From Phycisphaerales bacterium (GTDB taxonomy: Bacteria; Planctomycetota; Phycisphaerae; Phycisphaerales; UBA1924), in the NCBI GenBank assembly GCA_020845755.1, contig JADLFE010000004.1:1-64000 (forward strand): DNA of 64,000 nt, written 5' to 3'. Shown here piece after piece: positions 1 to 8,211 of the stretch; the first letter of the stretch is position 1; every line of letters begins with the position of its first letter. The translations under genes were made by a program, and so were the position numbers. A model generated the notes under the pieces. That model saw nothing but the letters and a program-made list of their open reading frames with translations. It searched no databases and had not been told where the DNA came from.

Positions 1-1429
1 CGCCGTAGGAGCCGCCGGTGATGACGACGATCTTGGGGACGACGCAGTTGGACATGGCGTTGACCATCTTGGCGCCGGCGCGGATGATGCCGCCCTGCTC
101 GCTGTCGCGCCCGACCATGAAGCCGGTCGTGTCGTGGAGGAAGATAATTGGGACCTTGCGCTGGTTGCAGTCCATGATGAAGCGGGCGGCCTTGTCGGCG
201 GAGTCGTCGTAGATGACACCGGGCATCTGGACCGAGGCGGTGGGACCGGCCTTGCCGCCGGGCATGGTGCGCTGGACGAGTTTCTTCTGGTTGGCGACGA
301 TGCCGCAGGGATGGCCGCCGATCTTGGCGTAGCCGCAGACGATGGACTGGCCGTAGTCGGCCTTGTATTCGTCGAAGTCAGGGGCGAGTGATTCGAGGCC
401 GTCGGCGTTGGGGACGGCCCGGGCGTCGACGATGCAATTGATGACGTCGTTCACGTCGTATTGCGAGCCGGGCTTGTCGGTGAAGATGGTGTAGATGTCG
501 TCGGCGGAGCCTGCGCCGGCCTTCCACTTCGTCTCCTCGTCTCGTTGTCTCTGCGTCTCGCCATACTTTCTTACCAGTTCACGCACCCGCCGGATGCAGC
601 TCCCGTCGTCCTTCTCTTTGAAGTCGATCGTGCCGGAGATCGAGGCGTGCATGGAGGCGCCGCCGAGTTCCTCGTCGGTGACTTCCTGGCCGATGGCGGC
701 CTTGACGAGCGCGGGCCCGGCGAGGTAGAGGCCGCTGCCCTCGGTCATGAGGAGCGTGTCGCACAGCACCGGCAGGTATCCGCCGCCGGCGACGCAGAAG
801 CCCATGATGGCCGCGATCTGCGGGATTCCTTCGGCACTGATGACGGCGTTGTTGCGGAAGATGCGCCCGAAGTCGTCGGTGTCGGGGAAGACGTCTTCCT
901 GCAGCGGCAGGAACACACCCGCCGAATCAACGAGATACACGAGCGGCATGCGGGCCATCATCGCGATGGTCTGGGCGCGGATGATCTTCTTGCAGGTCAT
1001 CGGGAAGAACGCGCCGGCTTTGACGGTGGCGTCGTTGGCGATGATCATGTGCGGGCGGCCGTGGATCGAGCCGATGCCGGTGACGACGCCGGCGGCGGGC
1101 GCTCCGCCGTGCTCCTTGTACATGTGATGGGCGGCCCAGAGACCGAGTTCCTGGAAGGAAGGCAATGGGCGATGGGCAGTGGGCAATGGGGACGAAGACG
1201 CGGGAGAATCGTCATTCGCTGATGCCTGATGGCTGGTACCCGATGCCTGATCCACCAGCAGCGCGATGCGTTCGCGGGCGGTGAGGCGGCCCTTTTCGTG
1301 CTGACGCTCGATGGCCTTAGCGCCGCCGCCCTGGCGAAGGTGGGCTTCGGTGGCCATGTAGTCGGCGGTGAGGGCGCGGAGGTCGGGACTGGAGTTGGCA
1401 GGCGCTGGCGAAGGGGCTTTGTGAGTCAT
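1..1429 (-). CDS. Acyl-CoA carboxylase, carboxyltransferase (beta) subunit, 3' end outside window
   Basis: Reading leftward from ATG at 1427-1429 the frame stays open to the window edge, giving 476 residues of a biotin-dependent carboxyltransferase. It should transfer CO2 from carboxybiotin to an acyl-CoA. It resembles methylcrotonyl-CoA carboxylase beta most closely: the blocks IIANDATVKAGAFFP, YLVDSAGVFLP, DVFPDTDDFGRIF, LAGPALVKAA and TTGFMVGR all have counterparts there. Which acyl-CoA is used (methylcrotonyl, propionyl or geranyl) cannot be decided, and the alpha subunit is not in the window. Two low-complexity stretches absent from the family interrupt it: about 25 residues between LLVDQ and FQELGLW, made of 7-bp repeats, and a charged stretch (GETQRQRDEETK) near plus positions 525-565. 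There is no Shine-Dalgarno sequence; a TACCCT box lies 8 bases before the ATG. Confidence 0.9.
   Translation of the reverse strand, partial: MTHKAPSPAPANSSPDLRALTADYMATEAHLRQGGGAKAIERQHEKGRLTARERIALLVDQASGTSHQASANDDSPASSSPLPTAHRPLPSFQELGLWAAHHMYKEHGGAPAAGVVTGIGSIHGRPHMIIANDATVKAGAFFPMTCKKIIRAQTIAMMARMPLVYLVDSAGVFLPLQEDVFPDTDDFGRIFRNNAVISAEGIPQIAAIMGFCVAGGGYLPVLCDTLLMTEGSGLYLAGPALVKAAIGQEVTDEELGGASMHASISGTIDFKEKDDGSCIRRVRELVRKYGETQRQRDEETKWKAGAGSADDIYTIFTDKPGSQYDVNDVINCIVDARAVPNADGLESLAPDFDEYKADYGQSIVCGYAKIGGHPCGIVANQKKLVQRTMPGGKAGPTASVQMPGVIYDDSADKAARFIMDCNQRKVPIIFLHDTTGFMVGRDSEQGGIIRAGAKMVNAMSNCVVPKIVVITGGSYG
1162..1254. repeat. Degenerate 7-bp repeats inserted in frame in the carboxyltransferase gene
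   Basis: On the plus strand, 1162-1189 reads as four heptamers GCAATGG, GCGATGG, GCAGTGG, GCAATGG. After a short unrelated stretch, 1220-1254 reads as TGATGCC, TGATGGC, TGGTACC, CGATGCC, TGATCCA. The coding frame of the host gene stays open across both arrays and gives a Ser/Ala/Pro-rich loop where homologues go directly from the RERI-LLVD block to FQELGLW. Confidence 0.75.
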
Positions 1430-1437
1430 GGAAGGGG

Positions 1438-1443
1438 AGGGTA
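1438..1443 (-). promoter_or_regulatory. TACCCT box, possible leaderless -10
   Basis: TACCCT ends 8 bases before the carboxyltransferase ATG, and the bases between are pyrimidine-rich with no Shine-Dalgarno. This is where the -10 of a leaderless transcript would lie. No good -35 is seen 16-18 bases upstream. Confidence 0.35.
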
Positions 1444-1485
1444 GGAAACCCGCGGCGGGTGGTCCGATTCCCACGGATCGAGCGT

Positions 1486-1884
1486 CTACTTCACCATGTG
1501 TTCCATCGCCGCCTTGGTCGCGGGCAGGACTGTCCACTCAAGGTCGCCGAGGGTGAGGAGATAGCCAACCTGGACCAGGGCCGCGATGACAGGCAGGAGC
1601 GAGGCGAGGATGGACCAGCAGGCAAGTCGGCGGCCGGCGACGTGGTTGCGTCGCCCGATGTATTCGCAGACACAGACGATGAAGGCGACGGTGAAGAACT
1701 TGAGCCCGATGAGGCCCCAGGTGCCGAACTGGGTGATGGACCACTGGGCGAAGGTGTTGGCCTCTTTCATGCCTAGGTGGGAGAGGACGAAGACGGTGAC
1801 CATGATGTCGAGGGATGAGGCAAAGACGTACCAAACGTACTGGTTTGGATAGAGGACCGGGCGCTGGGCGAGGACCTGTGCCAT
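1486..1884 (-). CDS. Small integral membrane protein, DUF5658-like
   Basis: This 132-residue protein has about four hydrophobic segments (roughly residues 16-36, 52-72, 85-105 and a weaker last one). It carries the pattern of DUF5658 membrane proteins: an aspartate in the first helix (LDIMVTVFVL), then G-x-x-EAN, then a lysine in the helix GLIGLKFFTVAF. The family has no established function. It lies 56 bases upstream of the carboxyltransferase on the same strand and may be cotranscribed with it. A TATGAT hexamer at 1909-1914 (minus strand) could be its -10. There is no clear Shine-Dalgarno. Confidence 0.65.
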   Translation of the reverse strand: MAQVLAQRPVLYPNQYVWYVFASSLDIMVTVFVLSHLGMKEANTFAQWSITQFGTWGLIGLKFFTVAFIVCVCEYIGRRNHVAGRRLACWSILASLLPVIAALVQVGYLLTLGDLEWTVLPATKAAMEHMVK

Positions 1885-2028
1885 CTTTGTTCAAATGCCT
1901 CGGCTCAAATCATAGAGGTTTCTGGGATTGGGGCTCGCCCACTTTCGATGGAGCGCGTTATGCTGGCGCACCCGGCGAGCCGGGATCGGACGGCGCGGCA
2001 GCGCGTTCGAATCAAGCGAGGACTCACC

Positions 2029-3312
2029 ATGAGCGAGAAGACCCCAAGCGTTACGCGTCGTGATTTCGTGAAAACCACCGGCGTGGTCGCCGCGGCCGCC
2101 ACGGTCGCGACGGCATCGGCCAAGAACTGGGCGTGGGCGGGCGGATCGGACACGATCCGGATCGGCGTGATCGGCTGCGGCGGGCGAGGCACCGGCGCCG
2201 CGACGGACGCGCTGGACTCCGGGCCGGGCACCAAGATCGTGGCGCTGGCGGACGTGTTCCGCGATCGGGCCCAGTCGTGCCGCGACTTCCTGAAGGAGAA
2301 CTACAAGGACCGGGCCGACGTGCCGGACGACAAGTTCTTCACCGGCTTTGACTGCTACAAGCAACTGCTCGCGACGCAGGGGATCGACTCGGTCATCCTG
2401 GCGACGACGCCCCACTTCCGCCCTATCCACTTCGCGGCCGCGATCGAGGCCGGCAAGCACGTGTTCATGGAGAAGCCTGTCGCGGTCGACGGGCCGGGCA
2501 TCCGCGCGGTGATCGCGGCGTCGGAGATAGCGCAGCAGAAGGGTCTGGCGGTCGTCGCGGGCACACAGCGTCGCCACGAGGACTGCTACCTGCAGGCACT
2601 CCAGCGCGTCCGCGACGGCGCGATCGGTCGTGTGGTGCACGGGCGCGTGTACTGGAACCAGGGCGGGCTGTGGGTCAAGCCCAAACTCCCCGAATGGTCG
2701 GACATGGAATGGCAGATCCGCAACTGGCTGTACTTCACATGGTTGTCGGGCGATCACATCGTCGAGCAGCATGTGCACAACCTCGACGTGGCGAACTGGG
2801 TCGTGGGCTCGACGCCCAAGACGGCCTATGCCATGGGCGGCCGCCAGGTACGCACCGGCGCGGAGTATGGACACATCTTCGATCACTTCGCGGTCGAGTA
2901 TGAATACGCCGACGGCACGATCATCAACAGCATGTGCCGCCAGATCGACGGCACGGACTCGCGCGTCTGGGAGGCCTTCGCGGGCACCGACGGCACGCTG
3001 CGGACCACATCCGGGCAGGCTGAGATCAAGGGCAAGTCTGCGTGGCGCTACTCGGGCTCGATGAATCCGTACAAGCAGGAGCACGTCGATCTCTACGCCA
3101 GCATCGCCGCGGGCAAGGTGATCAACGAGGGCAAGAGGATCGCGGAGTCGACGCTGACGGCGATCATGGGACGTATGGCGGCGTACACCGGCAAGACGGT
3201 GACATGGGAGCAGGCGCTGGCGAGCAAGGAGCGTCTGGGCCCGACGACCTATGAACTCGGCTCGCTGCCCGTGCCGCCCGTCGCCGTGCCGGGGCGCACG
3301 CCGCTGGTGTGA
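2029..3312 (+). CDS. Tat-exported Gfo/Idh/MocA family oxidoreductase
   Basis: This 427-residue NAD(P)-dependent sugar dehydrogenase-like protein starts at ATG 2029, after AGCGAGGA about 6 bases upstream; this start gives a clean twin-arginine signal (VTRRDFVKTTG plus an alanine-rich stretch). The Rossmann fingerprint GVIGCGGRGTG follows at about residues 43-53, then the family motif EKPVAVDGPG near residue 145. C-terminal residues form the usual alpha/beta substrate domain. Tat export suggests the protein folds with its cofactor in the cytoplasm and acts outside it; the substrate is unknown. Such exported members are numerous in planctomycetes. The isomerase-like gene downstream is separated by a terminator but is probably related in function. 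Confidence 0.9.
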   Translation: MSEKTPSVTRRDFVKTTGVVAAAATVATASAKNWAWAGGSDTIRIGVIGCGGRGTGAATDALDSGPGTKIVALADVFRDRAQSCRDFLKENYKDRADVPDDKFFTGFDCYKQLLATQGIDSVILATTPHFRPIHFAAAIEAGKHVFMEKPVAVDGPGIRAVIAASEIAQQKGLAVVAGTQRRHEDCYLQALQRVRDGAIGRVVHGRVYWNQGGLWVKPKLPEWSDMEWQIRNWLYFTWLSGDHIVEQHVHNLDVANWVVGSTPKTAYAMGGRQVRTGAEYGHIFDHFAVEYEYADGTIINSMCRQIDGTDSRVWEAFAGTDGTLRTTSGQAEIKGKSAWRYSGSMNPYKQEHVDLYASIAAGKVINEGKRIAESTLTAIMGRMAAYTGKTVTWEQALASKERLGPTTYELGSLPVPPVAVPGRTPLV

Positions 3313-3332
3313 GTCGAAGAACAATGAACTCC

Positions 3333-3361
3333 AAAGCCCGGTCGTGGTCGGCCGGGCTTTT
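3333..3361 (+). terminator. Rho-independent terminator after the first Gfo/Idh/MocA gene
   Basis: A perfect 9-bp stem, AAAGCCCGG (3333-3341) with CCGGGCTTT (3352-3360), is followed by further T. It starts 20 bases after the stop codon. Confidence 0.85.
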
Positions 3362-3454
3362 CGTTGATGCGGGAATCGTTTGATGACCTGTAATCGGTGA
3401 CACGAGAATTCGCGGCGTGTTGGCACACCGCCCCGCCGCTCTGGAGGCTTGCAC

Positions 3455-4399
3455 ATGGAACGCCGTGATTTTCTGACCTCGTCGATCGCCGTGGGCGCTG
3501 CTGTCGCTGCGTCGAGCCCGCTGAGCGCGTCAACGCGCCAACAGCCCGCGGCGACGCCGCAGGGCGCGGGTAAGGGACGCTTCAATCTGGCGTATGCGCC
3601 GCACTTTGGGATGTTCTCCAGCCACGCAAAGGACGATCTCGACCAGGTCTCCTTCGCCGCCGACGAGGGATTCGCGGCGTGGGAAGACAACGGCATGCGC
3701 TGGCGCGACGAAAACTTCCACAAGGCGTTCGCGGACCGGATGGCCAAGCACAAGATGCGGATGGGCATCTTCGTTGCGCAGGACATTGACTGGGAGAAGC
3801 CGACGCTGACGACGGGCGACAAAGGTATCCGCGAGAAATTCGTGAAGCAGACGGGCGAGTCGTGCGAGATCGCCAAACGCATCAACGCGACCTGGGTGAC
3901 GACCGTGGTCGGTCGCGTCGCGCAGAATCTTCCGTGGGGGCATCAGTTCTGCAACGTCATCGAGACGCTCAAACAGGCAGCGGCGGTGTGCGAGAAGAGC
4001 GGAAGCGGCATGGTGATGGTGATCGAGCCGCTCAACTGGCGTGATCATCCGGGACAGTTCTGCCCGACGAGCGACGTGCTCAGGGCGTTGTGCCGCGCCG
4101 TCGACAGCCCGCACCTCAAGATCCTGCAGGACCTGTATCACCTGCAGGTGACCGAGGGCAACCTGATCGACAACATGAACCGCTCGTGGGACGACATCGC
4201 GTATATCCAACTCGGCGACAACCCCGGGCGAGCCGAGCCGGGCACAGGCGAGGTAAATTACCGCAACGTCTTCAAGCACATCCAGGCCCGCGGGTTCACA
4301 GGCATCCTCGGCATGGAGCACGGCAACAGCAGAGGCGGGAGCAAGGAGGGCGAGCGATCGCTCATTAACGCGTACCTCGCCGCAGATTCGGGGCAGTGA
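3455..4399 (+). CDS. Tat-exported hydroxypyruvate isomerase-like TIM-barrel protein
   Basis: The 314-residue product belongs to the xylose isomerase-like TIM-barrel superfamily, hydroxypyruvate isomerase branch. ATG 3455 has GGAGG 7 bases upstream and gives a twin-arginine signal beginning MERRDFLTSS. Barrel metal-ligand motifs are visible: VIEPLNW (glutamate near residue 193), ILQDLYHLQ (aspartate and histidine), and the late GMEHGNS glutamate. The family converts hydroxypyruvate and tartronate semialdehyde or epimerises sugars, but exported members have no settled substrate. It follows the Gfo/Idh/MocA gene, a pairing common in planctomycete carbohydrate metabolism. The reaction is inferred from the family only. 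Confidence 0.85.
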   Translation: MERRDFLTSSIAVGAAVAASSPLSASTRQQPAATPQGAGKGRFNLAYAPHFGMFSSHAKDDLDQVSFAADEGFAAWEDNGMRWRDENFHKAFADRMAKHKMRMGIFVAQDIDWEKPTLTTGDKGIREKFVKQTGESCEIAKRINATWVTTVVGRVAQNLPWGHQFCNVIETLKQAAAVCEKSGSGMVMVIEPLNWRDHPGQFCPTSDVLRALCRAVDSPHLKILQDLYHLQVTEGNLIDNMNRSWDDIAYIQLGDNPGRAEPGTGEVNYRNVFKHIQARGFTGILGMEHGNSRGGSKEGERSLINAYLAADSGQ

Positions 4400-4619
4400 A
4401 ATCGAAGTGACATCGCGGGCCTGAATTCACTCCGGTCGAGCGACGGTATCGGCGTCGGCCGGGGTGTTTGTCTGCGCTGGTTATGCGACCAGGGCGGGTG
4501 GCCCTTATTCGCCCCAGCCTCATAAGCCGATTTTCGCCGAAATGGGTTGCCAATCGCCGGAGTGTTTCGGATTGTCTTGCTCGTCCCGCGACCTACTCCG
4601 CGGGCCTTTGGGAGGAAGC

Positions 4620-4847
4620 ATGAGCAACCGTCGTTTCGCCGCCTCCGCCTGTATCACCGCGATCGCCGCACTGGCCATTCCGGCGGGCAATTCAGCCGCT
4701 GGTCCGGCCGCCGGTGCCTCGAAGATGGCCGCCAAGGGCGCGGTTTCTGTGAAGGCTCCCCCAGCCAAGCCCGTCGGCGGGGCAAAGTCAAGCATCCCGG
4801 CGGCGAAGCCCGCCAAGTCAGTCAAGGCCGCCAAGGTGTCCCCCTGA
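4620..4847 (+). CDS. Small secreted Ala/Lys/Pro-rich protein
   Basis: This 75-residue frame starts at ATG 4620 with a strong GGGAGGA 5 bases upstream, which is the main reason to accept it. The N-terminus is a plausible Sec signal (SNRRF followed by about 18 hydrophobic and small residues, possible cleavage near AGNSAAG). The mature part is short, basic and made mainly of A, K, P, S and V with AAKPAKSVKAAK-like runs. It has no cysteine or recognisable domain. The longer frame upstream of 4620 is probably not translated. Function unknown; a cationic exported peptide is all that can be said. Confidence 0.6.
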   Translation: MSNRRFAASACITAIAALAIPAGNSAAGPAAGASKMAAKGAVSVKAPPAKPVGGAKSSIPAAKPAKSVKAAKVSP

Positions 4848-4874
4848 CCCGCCGCCTTACCCGTAGCACGCCCC

Positions 4875-4938
4875 CCCGACGCGTTTCCGCCGTCGGGTTG
4901 CTCGCGGCCCATTCCTGCTCCACGCGGGATTGGGCCGC
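4875..4938. terminator. Two hairpins between convergent genes
   Basis: CCCGACG (4875-4881) pairs with CGTCGGG (4891-4897). GCGGCCCA (4904-4911) pairs with TGGGCCGC (4931-4938), with GTTTTGG shortly after on the plus strand. They lie between the small secreted protein gene and the peptidase gene, which converge here. A terminator role is likely for the second hairpin on the plus strand. Confidence 0.5.
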
Positions 4939-4949
4939 GTGCGTTTTGG

Positions 4950-6596
4950 CTATTTGTCCTTCTTCTCATCCGCCGGGGGACGCGGCACAAGCGTCGGCGC
5001 GCACGCCAGGTTGTACGCCGTCACCGCCGCGCAGGTCGCCGATTGAGCGAGATAGTTCGGGATTGCCAGATCGAGCCTGTCATATTGCGTGTGCCAGCCG
5101 TGACCATAATCGGCGCGGCCGGTCTCGGCCCAGTAGAACCCGGGCACACCCTTGTTGTTGAACGTCGCGTGGTCGCTCCCGCCGTTGGGGGGCATGCGCT
5201 CGCCGATCGTGCGAATGTCGCAGTTGAGATACTTTCCATCGACCTCGTCATGGAAGACGTTGTTGATGGGGGCCGTCGCCGCGGCGAGCATGTCAACCAT
5301 CGCCTTGGGCACGCTCAGCGCGCCGTCATAGTTCGTTCCACCGTCGTCAACGAACACCGCGGAAATCTTGGAGAGTTCCTTCTCGTGCGTGACAACGTAC
5401 CCGGCCGAACCGAGCAACCCCTGCTCCTCGCCCGACCAGTTGACGAAACGGATAGTCCGCTTCGGCTTGGCTCCAACAGCCATGAGAATGCGCGCGGTTT
5501 CGAGCGTCGTTGCAGAGCCGGTGCCGTTGTCGGTGCAGCCTTCGGAGCCGACGCCGTCCCATGAATCAAGGTGTCCAGAGACAATCACGATCTCGTCGGG
5601 CCATGTGGAGCCCGGAATTTCGGCGATGGTGTTGTACACCGGCACGGGCCCGGGCGTGAGCGTGTGCTGGATGTTGAACTCCAGTTCGATCGGCTCGCCG
5701 TCCGTAAGACGCGAGTTGATCGCGTCGTAGTCGGAACTGCGAACCGAGATCGACAGATCGTTCGGATAGTCTTCGATCTTGCGTTCACGCCAGCCACCGA
5801 TCGCACCGGTCCAGACCCGCTCGTCACGCGTGGTTGAGATGAAGCCAGCAACCGGGGCAACGGCGACCTTTTCCTGCATGGTCAGGCTCTCTGGCGCGGC
5901 ACCGTCGGCGATCTTCTTTCGGGCGGCGGTACGCATCTCGGCAAAGTCGGCCATGCGCCGACGCACCCCGCGCTGCCCGATCGGGCTGGCGGCCTTCACA
6001 AGCACCCACGCGCCGGGGAGTTGATCCTTGACGGCCTCATAGTCGGCGTCGCTCTGGGGCTCACGAACAACCTTGCCTCGCACGGCACCTTCGGTTCCCT
6101 TGGTCCACGAGAGCGTGCTGAACTCAAAGTCGCGGAGTGCGTCATACTCGATGGTGACCGAGTTGTCATCGTTCTTCTTCTCGCGCGCCAGCAGCATCTT
6201 GCCGGAGCACGGACCGCGATCAAACCCGGTCGTCACGTCACCCCACTGCTCGAGGTGTGCGTTGGAGAGCCCCCAACGGACATATTGGTCACGGCACCAG
6301 TTATTGGCGGCGATCAACCGCTGCGAGCCGGTAAGACGTGAGCCGATCTTCTTGGTCAGGTGGGTCAGATGGTCCATCACCTGATTGCGGTTCTTGCCCT
6401 CGTCAAGAATCGCCGCGATGGTCGCCGGGTCGCCCATCTCGATCGCGGGTGGCGGTACTTCCTTGCCGTCGATGATCGCGACTACGTCGCCCCGCGTCGT
6501 GCCGACGGTCTTCAACTCACCGGCGAATACCGAACCGGCGACAACCGCGAGGAGCGAAGTGACCGCGATCTTCCGAATGACCAACCTGTCAAACAT
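4950..6596 (-). CDS. Secreted M28 family metallopeptidase
   Basis: This 548-residue zinc aminopeptidase-like protein begins at ATG 6596, preceded by GGAAGGG. A Sec signal covers residues 1-26 (hydrophobic SLLAVVAGSVFAG). The M28 di-zinc site is complete: VSGHLDSWD (His, Asp), GCTDNGTGSA (bridging Asp), WSGEEQGLLGS (catalytic and ligand Glu), VFVDDGG (Asp) and GHGWHTQYD (His). A PA-like inserted domain fits residues about 150-330. It should act in the periplasm or outside the cell, removing N-terminal residues from peptides. It is divergent from the second Gfo/Idh/MocA gene, with about 165 bases between them. The C-terminus ends in a lysine/aspartate-rich tail. Confidence 0.93.
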   Translation of the reverse strand: MFDRLVIRKIAVTSLLAVVAGSVFAGELKTVGTTRGDVVAIIDGKEVPPPAIEMGDPATIAAILDEGKNRNQVMDHLTHLTKKIGSRLTGSQRLIAANNWCRDQYVRWGLSNAHLEQWGDVTTGFDRGPCSGKMLLAREKKNDDNSVTIEYDALRDFEFSTLSWTKGTEGAVRGKVVREPQSDADYEAVKDQLPGAWVLVKAASPIGQRGVRRRMADFAEMRTAARKKIADGAAPESLTMQEKVAVAPVAGFISTTRDERVWTGAIGGWRERKIEDYPNDLSISVRSSDYDAINSRLTDGEPIELEFNIQHTLTPGPVPVYNTIAEIPGSTWPDEIVIVSGHLDSWDGVGSEGCTDNGTGSATTLETARILMAVGAKPKRTIRFVNWSGEEQGLLGSAGYVVTHEKELSKISAVFVDDGGTNYDGALSVPKAMVDMLAAATAPINNVFHDEVDGKYLNCDIRTIGERMPPNGGSDHATFNNKGVPGFYWAETGRADYGHGWHTQYDRLDLAIPNYLAQSATCAAVTAYNLACAPTLVPRPPADEKKDK

Positions 6597-6760
6597 GATG
6601 CAAACCCTTCCGCTGCCGGCGTCAACCGCCGCGTTTGATAAACACACCGAGTTCCGCGAGCCGCATCAGTCTACAGAAATCCGCGGAACACGCCGGTTGC
6701 CCCTTTGATTTTCGGCCGGGAAGTCGTCAAGATGGTGGCAGTCCCTCAGGAGGCTCCATC

Positions 6761-8131
6761 ATGACCAGCAGTCTCGGCTTGTCTCGGCGTTCCTTCATCC
6801 GTACCACCGCCCTGGCCGCCGGTGCCGCATGGGCAATGCCCGCCGCCAGCTACGCACGCGTGCTGGGCGCCAACGACCGCCTGAATTTCGGCGCGATCGG
6901 CACGGGCGGCATGGGCACCGGCCACCTCCACTCGCTCATGGGCCGCAAGGACGCAGAGAACATCGCGGTCACGCGGGTGTGCGATGTCTATCGCCGCCGC
7001 CTGAACAACTCCATCAAGGTCATCGGCGGCACCTCGAACTCGGGCACGATGGAATACCGCGAAGTGCTCGATGACAAGGACGTGTCGACCGTGCTGATCG
7101 CGACGCCCGACCACTGGCACACGAAAATCGCGATCGAAGCGATGCAGGCCGGCAAGGACGTGTACTGCGAGAAACCCCTGTCGCACACCATCGAACAGGC
7201 GATCGAGTGCCGCGACGCCGTCAAGAAAACCGGACGCATCCTGCAAGTCGGACCGCAGGCGACCAGCGACGCCTGCACGTGGAAGGCCCGCGAAGCCATC
7301 GGCGCAGGACGCATCGGAAAAGTCTGCTGGAGCCAGGGCGCGTACTGCCGCAACTCACGCGGCGGACAGTTCAACTGGCCCATCGATCCCGACGCCACTC
7401 CCAATCAGGACAAGGGGGCCGAGGGCTATGTCGATTGGGATCGCTGGCTCGGCCACCAGTGGGGACTGGCCCCCAAGATCCCGTGGAACGCCGACCACTT
7501 CTTCCGCTTCCGCAAGTACTTCGCGTACAACGGCGGCGTCGCGACCGACCTGCTGTATCACAAACTCTCGCCGCTCCTCCTGGCGATTACCGGCGAGAAC
7601 GGCGAGTATCCCAAGCGCGTCGTCGCCTCGGGCGGAAAATACCTCGAGAAGGACGAACGCGACATCCCTGACACTTTCATGATGATGGTCGACTATCCCA
7701 GCGAGCACACCGTCGTGCTCGTCAGCGTCATGACCAACGACGTCGGGCTTGACACCATCATCCGAGGGCAGCACGGAACGATCGAGATGCCGGGCGGCAA
7801 CGCCGCACTCAAGATCCGCGAGCAGGGCGAGTGGTGGAGCGAATTCCGCAAGGTCAACGCCGACAATGTGCAGACCAAGACGGTCAAGAATGACAAGGGC
7901 GAGGAACGCCCCGAGCCCGGCCCGGGCGGCGCAAGGTTCGAACTCGCGTCGGGCGAACACCGCGATCACATGAACAGTTTCATCGACGCGATCCGCGGCA
8001 AGGGCAAACTGAGTTGCAACGTCGACCTAGGCGCGTCCGTCATGGTCGCAATCAAGATGGGCGTCGAGGCCTATCGCCAGAACAAAGTCATGCTCTGGGA
8101 TGCCAAGGCCGAGAAGATGCTCGTCAGTTGA
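6761..8131 (+). CDS. Tat-exported Gfo/Idh/MocA family oxidoreductase
   Basis: A 456-residue dehydrogenase of the same superfamily as the protein at 2029, but from a different subgroup. ATG 6761 follows CAGGAGG by 7 bases and opens a twin-arginine signal (LSRRSFIRTTALAAG). FGAIGTGGMGTGH is the nucleotide-binding fingerprint and YCEKPLSHTIEQ carries the EKP motif. The C-terminal region has the W-G-x-APKIPWN and YNGGVATDLLYH blocks typical of planctomycete exported members. It probably acts in the periplasm on a sugar or cyclitol not identifiable here. A strong terminator follows. Confidence 0.9.
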   Translation: MTSSLGLSRRSFIRTTALAAGAAWAMPAASYARVLGANDRLNFGAIGTGGMGTGHLHSLMGRKDAENIAVTRVCDVYRRRLNNSIKVIGGTSNSGTMEYREVLDDKDVSTVLIATPDHWHTKIAIEAMQAGKDVYCEKPLSHTIEQAIECRDAVKKTGRILQVGPQATSDACTWKAREAIGAGRIGKVCWSQGAYCRNSRGGQFNWPIDPDATPNQDKGAEGYVDWDRWLGHQWGLAPKIPWNADHFFRFRKYFAYNGGVATDLLYHKLSPLLLAITGENGEYPKRVVASGGKYLEKDERDIPDTFMMMVDYPSEHTVVLVSVMTNDVGLDTIIRGQHGTIEMPGGNAALKIREQGEWWSEFRKVNADNVQTKTVKNDKGEERPEPGPGGARFELASGEHRDHMNSFIDAIRGKGKLSCNVDLGASVMVAIKMGVEAYRQNKVMLWDAKAEKMLVS

Positions 8132-8161
8132 GCCTCGCTCTGCAGCGCTATTCAACCCACA

Positions 8162-8188
8162 ACCGACCGGGCCACCCCGGTCGGTTTT
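8162..8188 (+). terminator. Rho-independent terminator after the second Gfo/Idh/MocA gene
   Basis: A perfect 10-bp stem, ACCGACCGGG (8162-8171) with CCCGGTCGGT (8176-8185), has a 4-base loop and is followed by TTT. Confidence 0.9.
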
Positions 8189-8211
8189 CGTTGTCGCTCA
8201 CGCCCGATCCC

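Noticed and set aside
1891..3885. A 664-codon minus-strand frame across the first Gfo/Idh/MocA gene and the isomerase-like gene.
   Set aside because: It spans two well-supported plus-strand genes and a terminator and has no recognisable domain.
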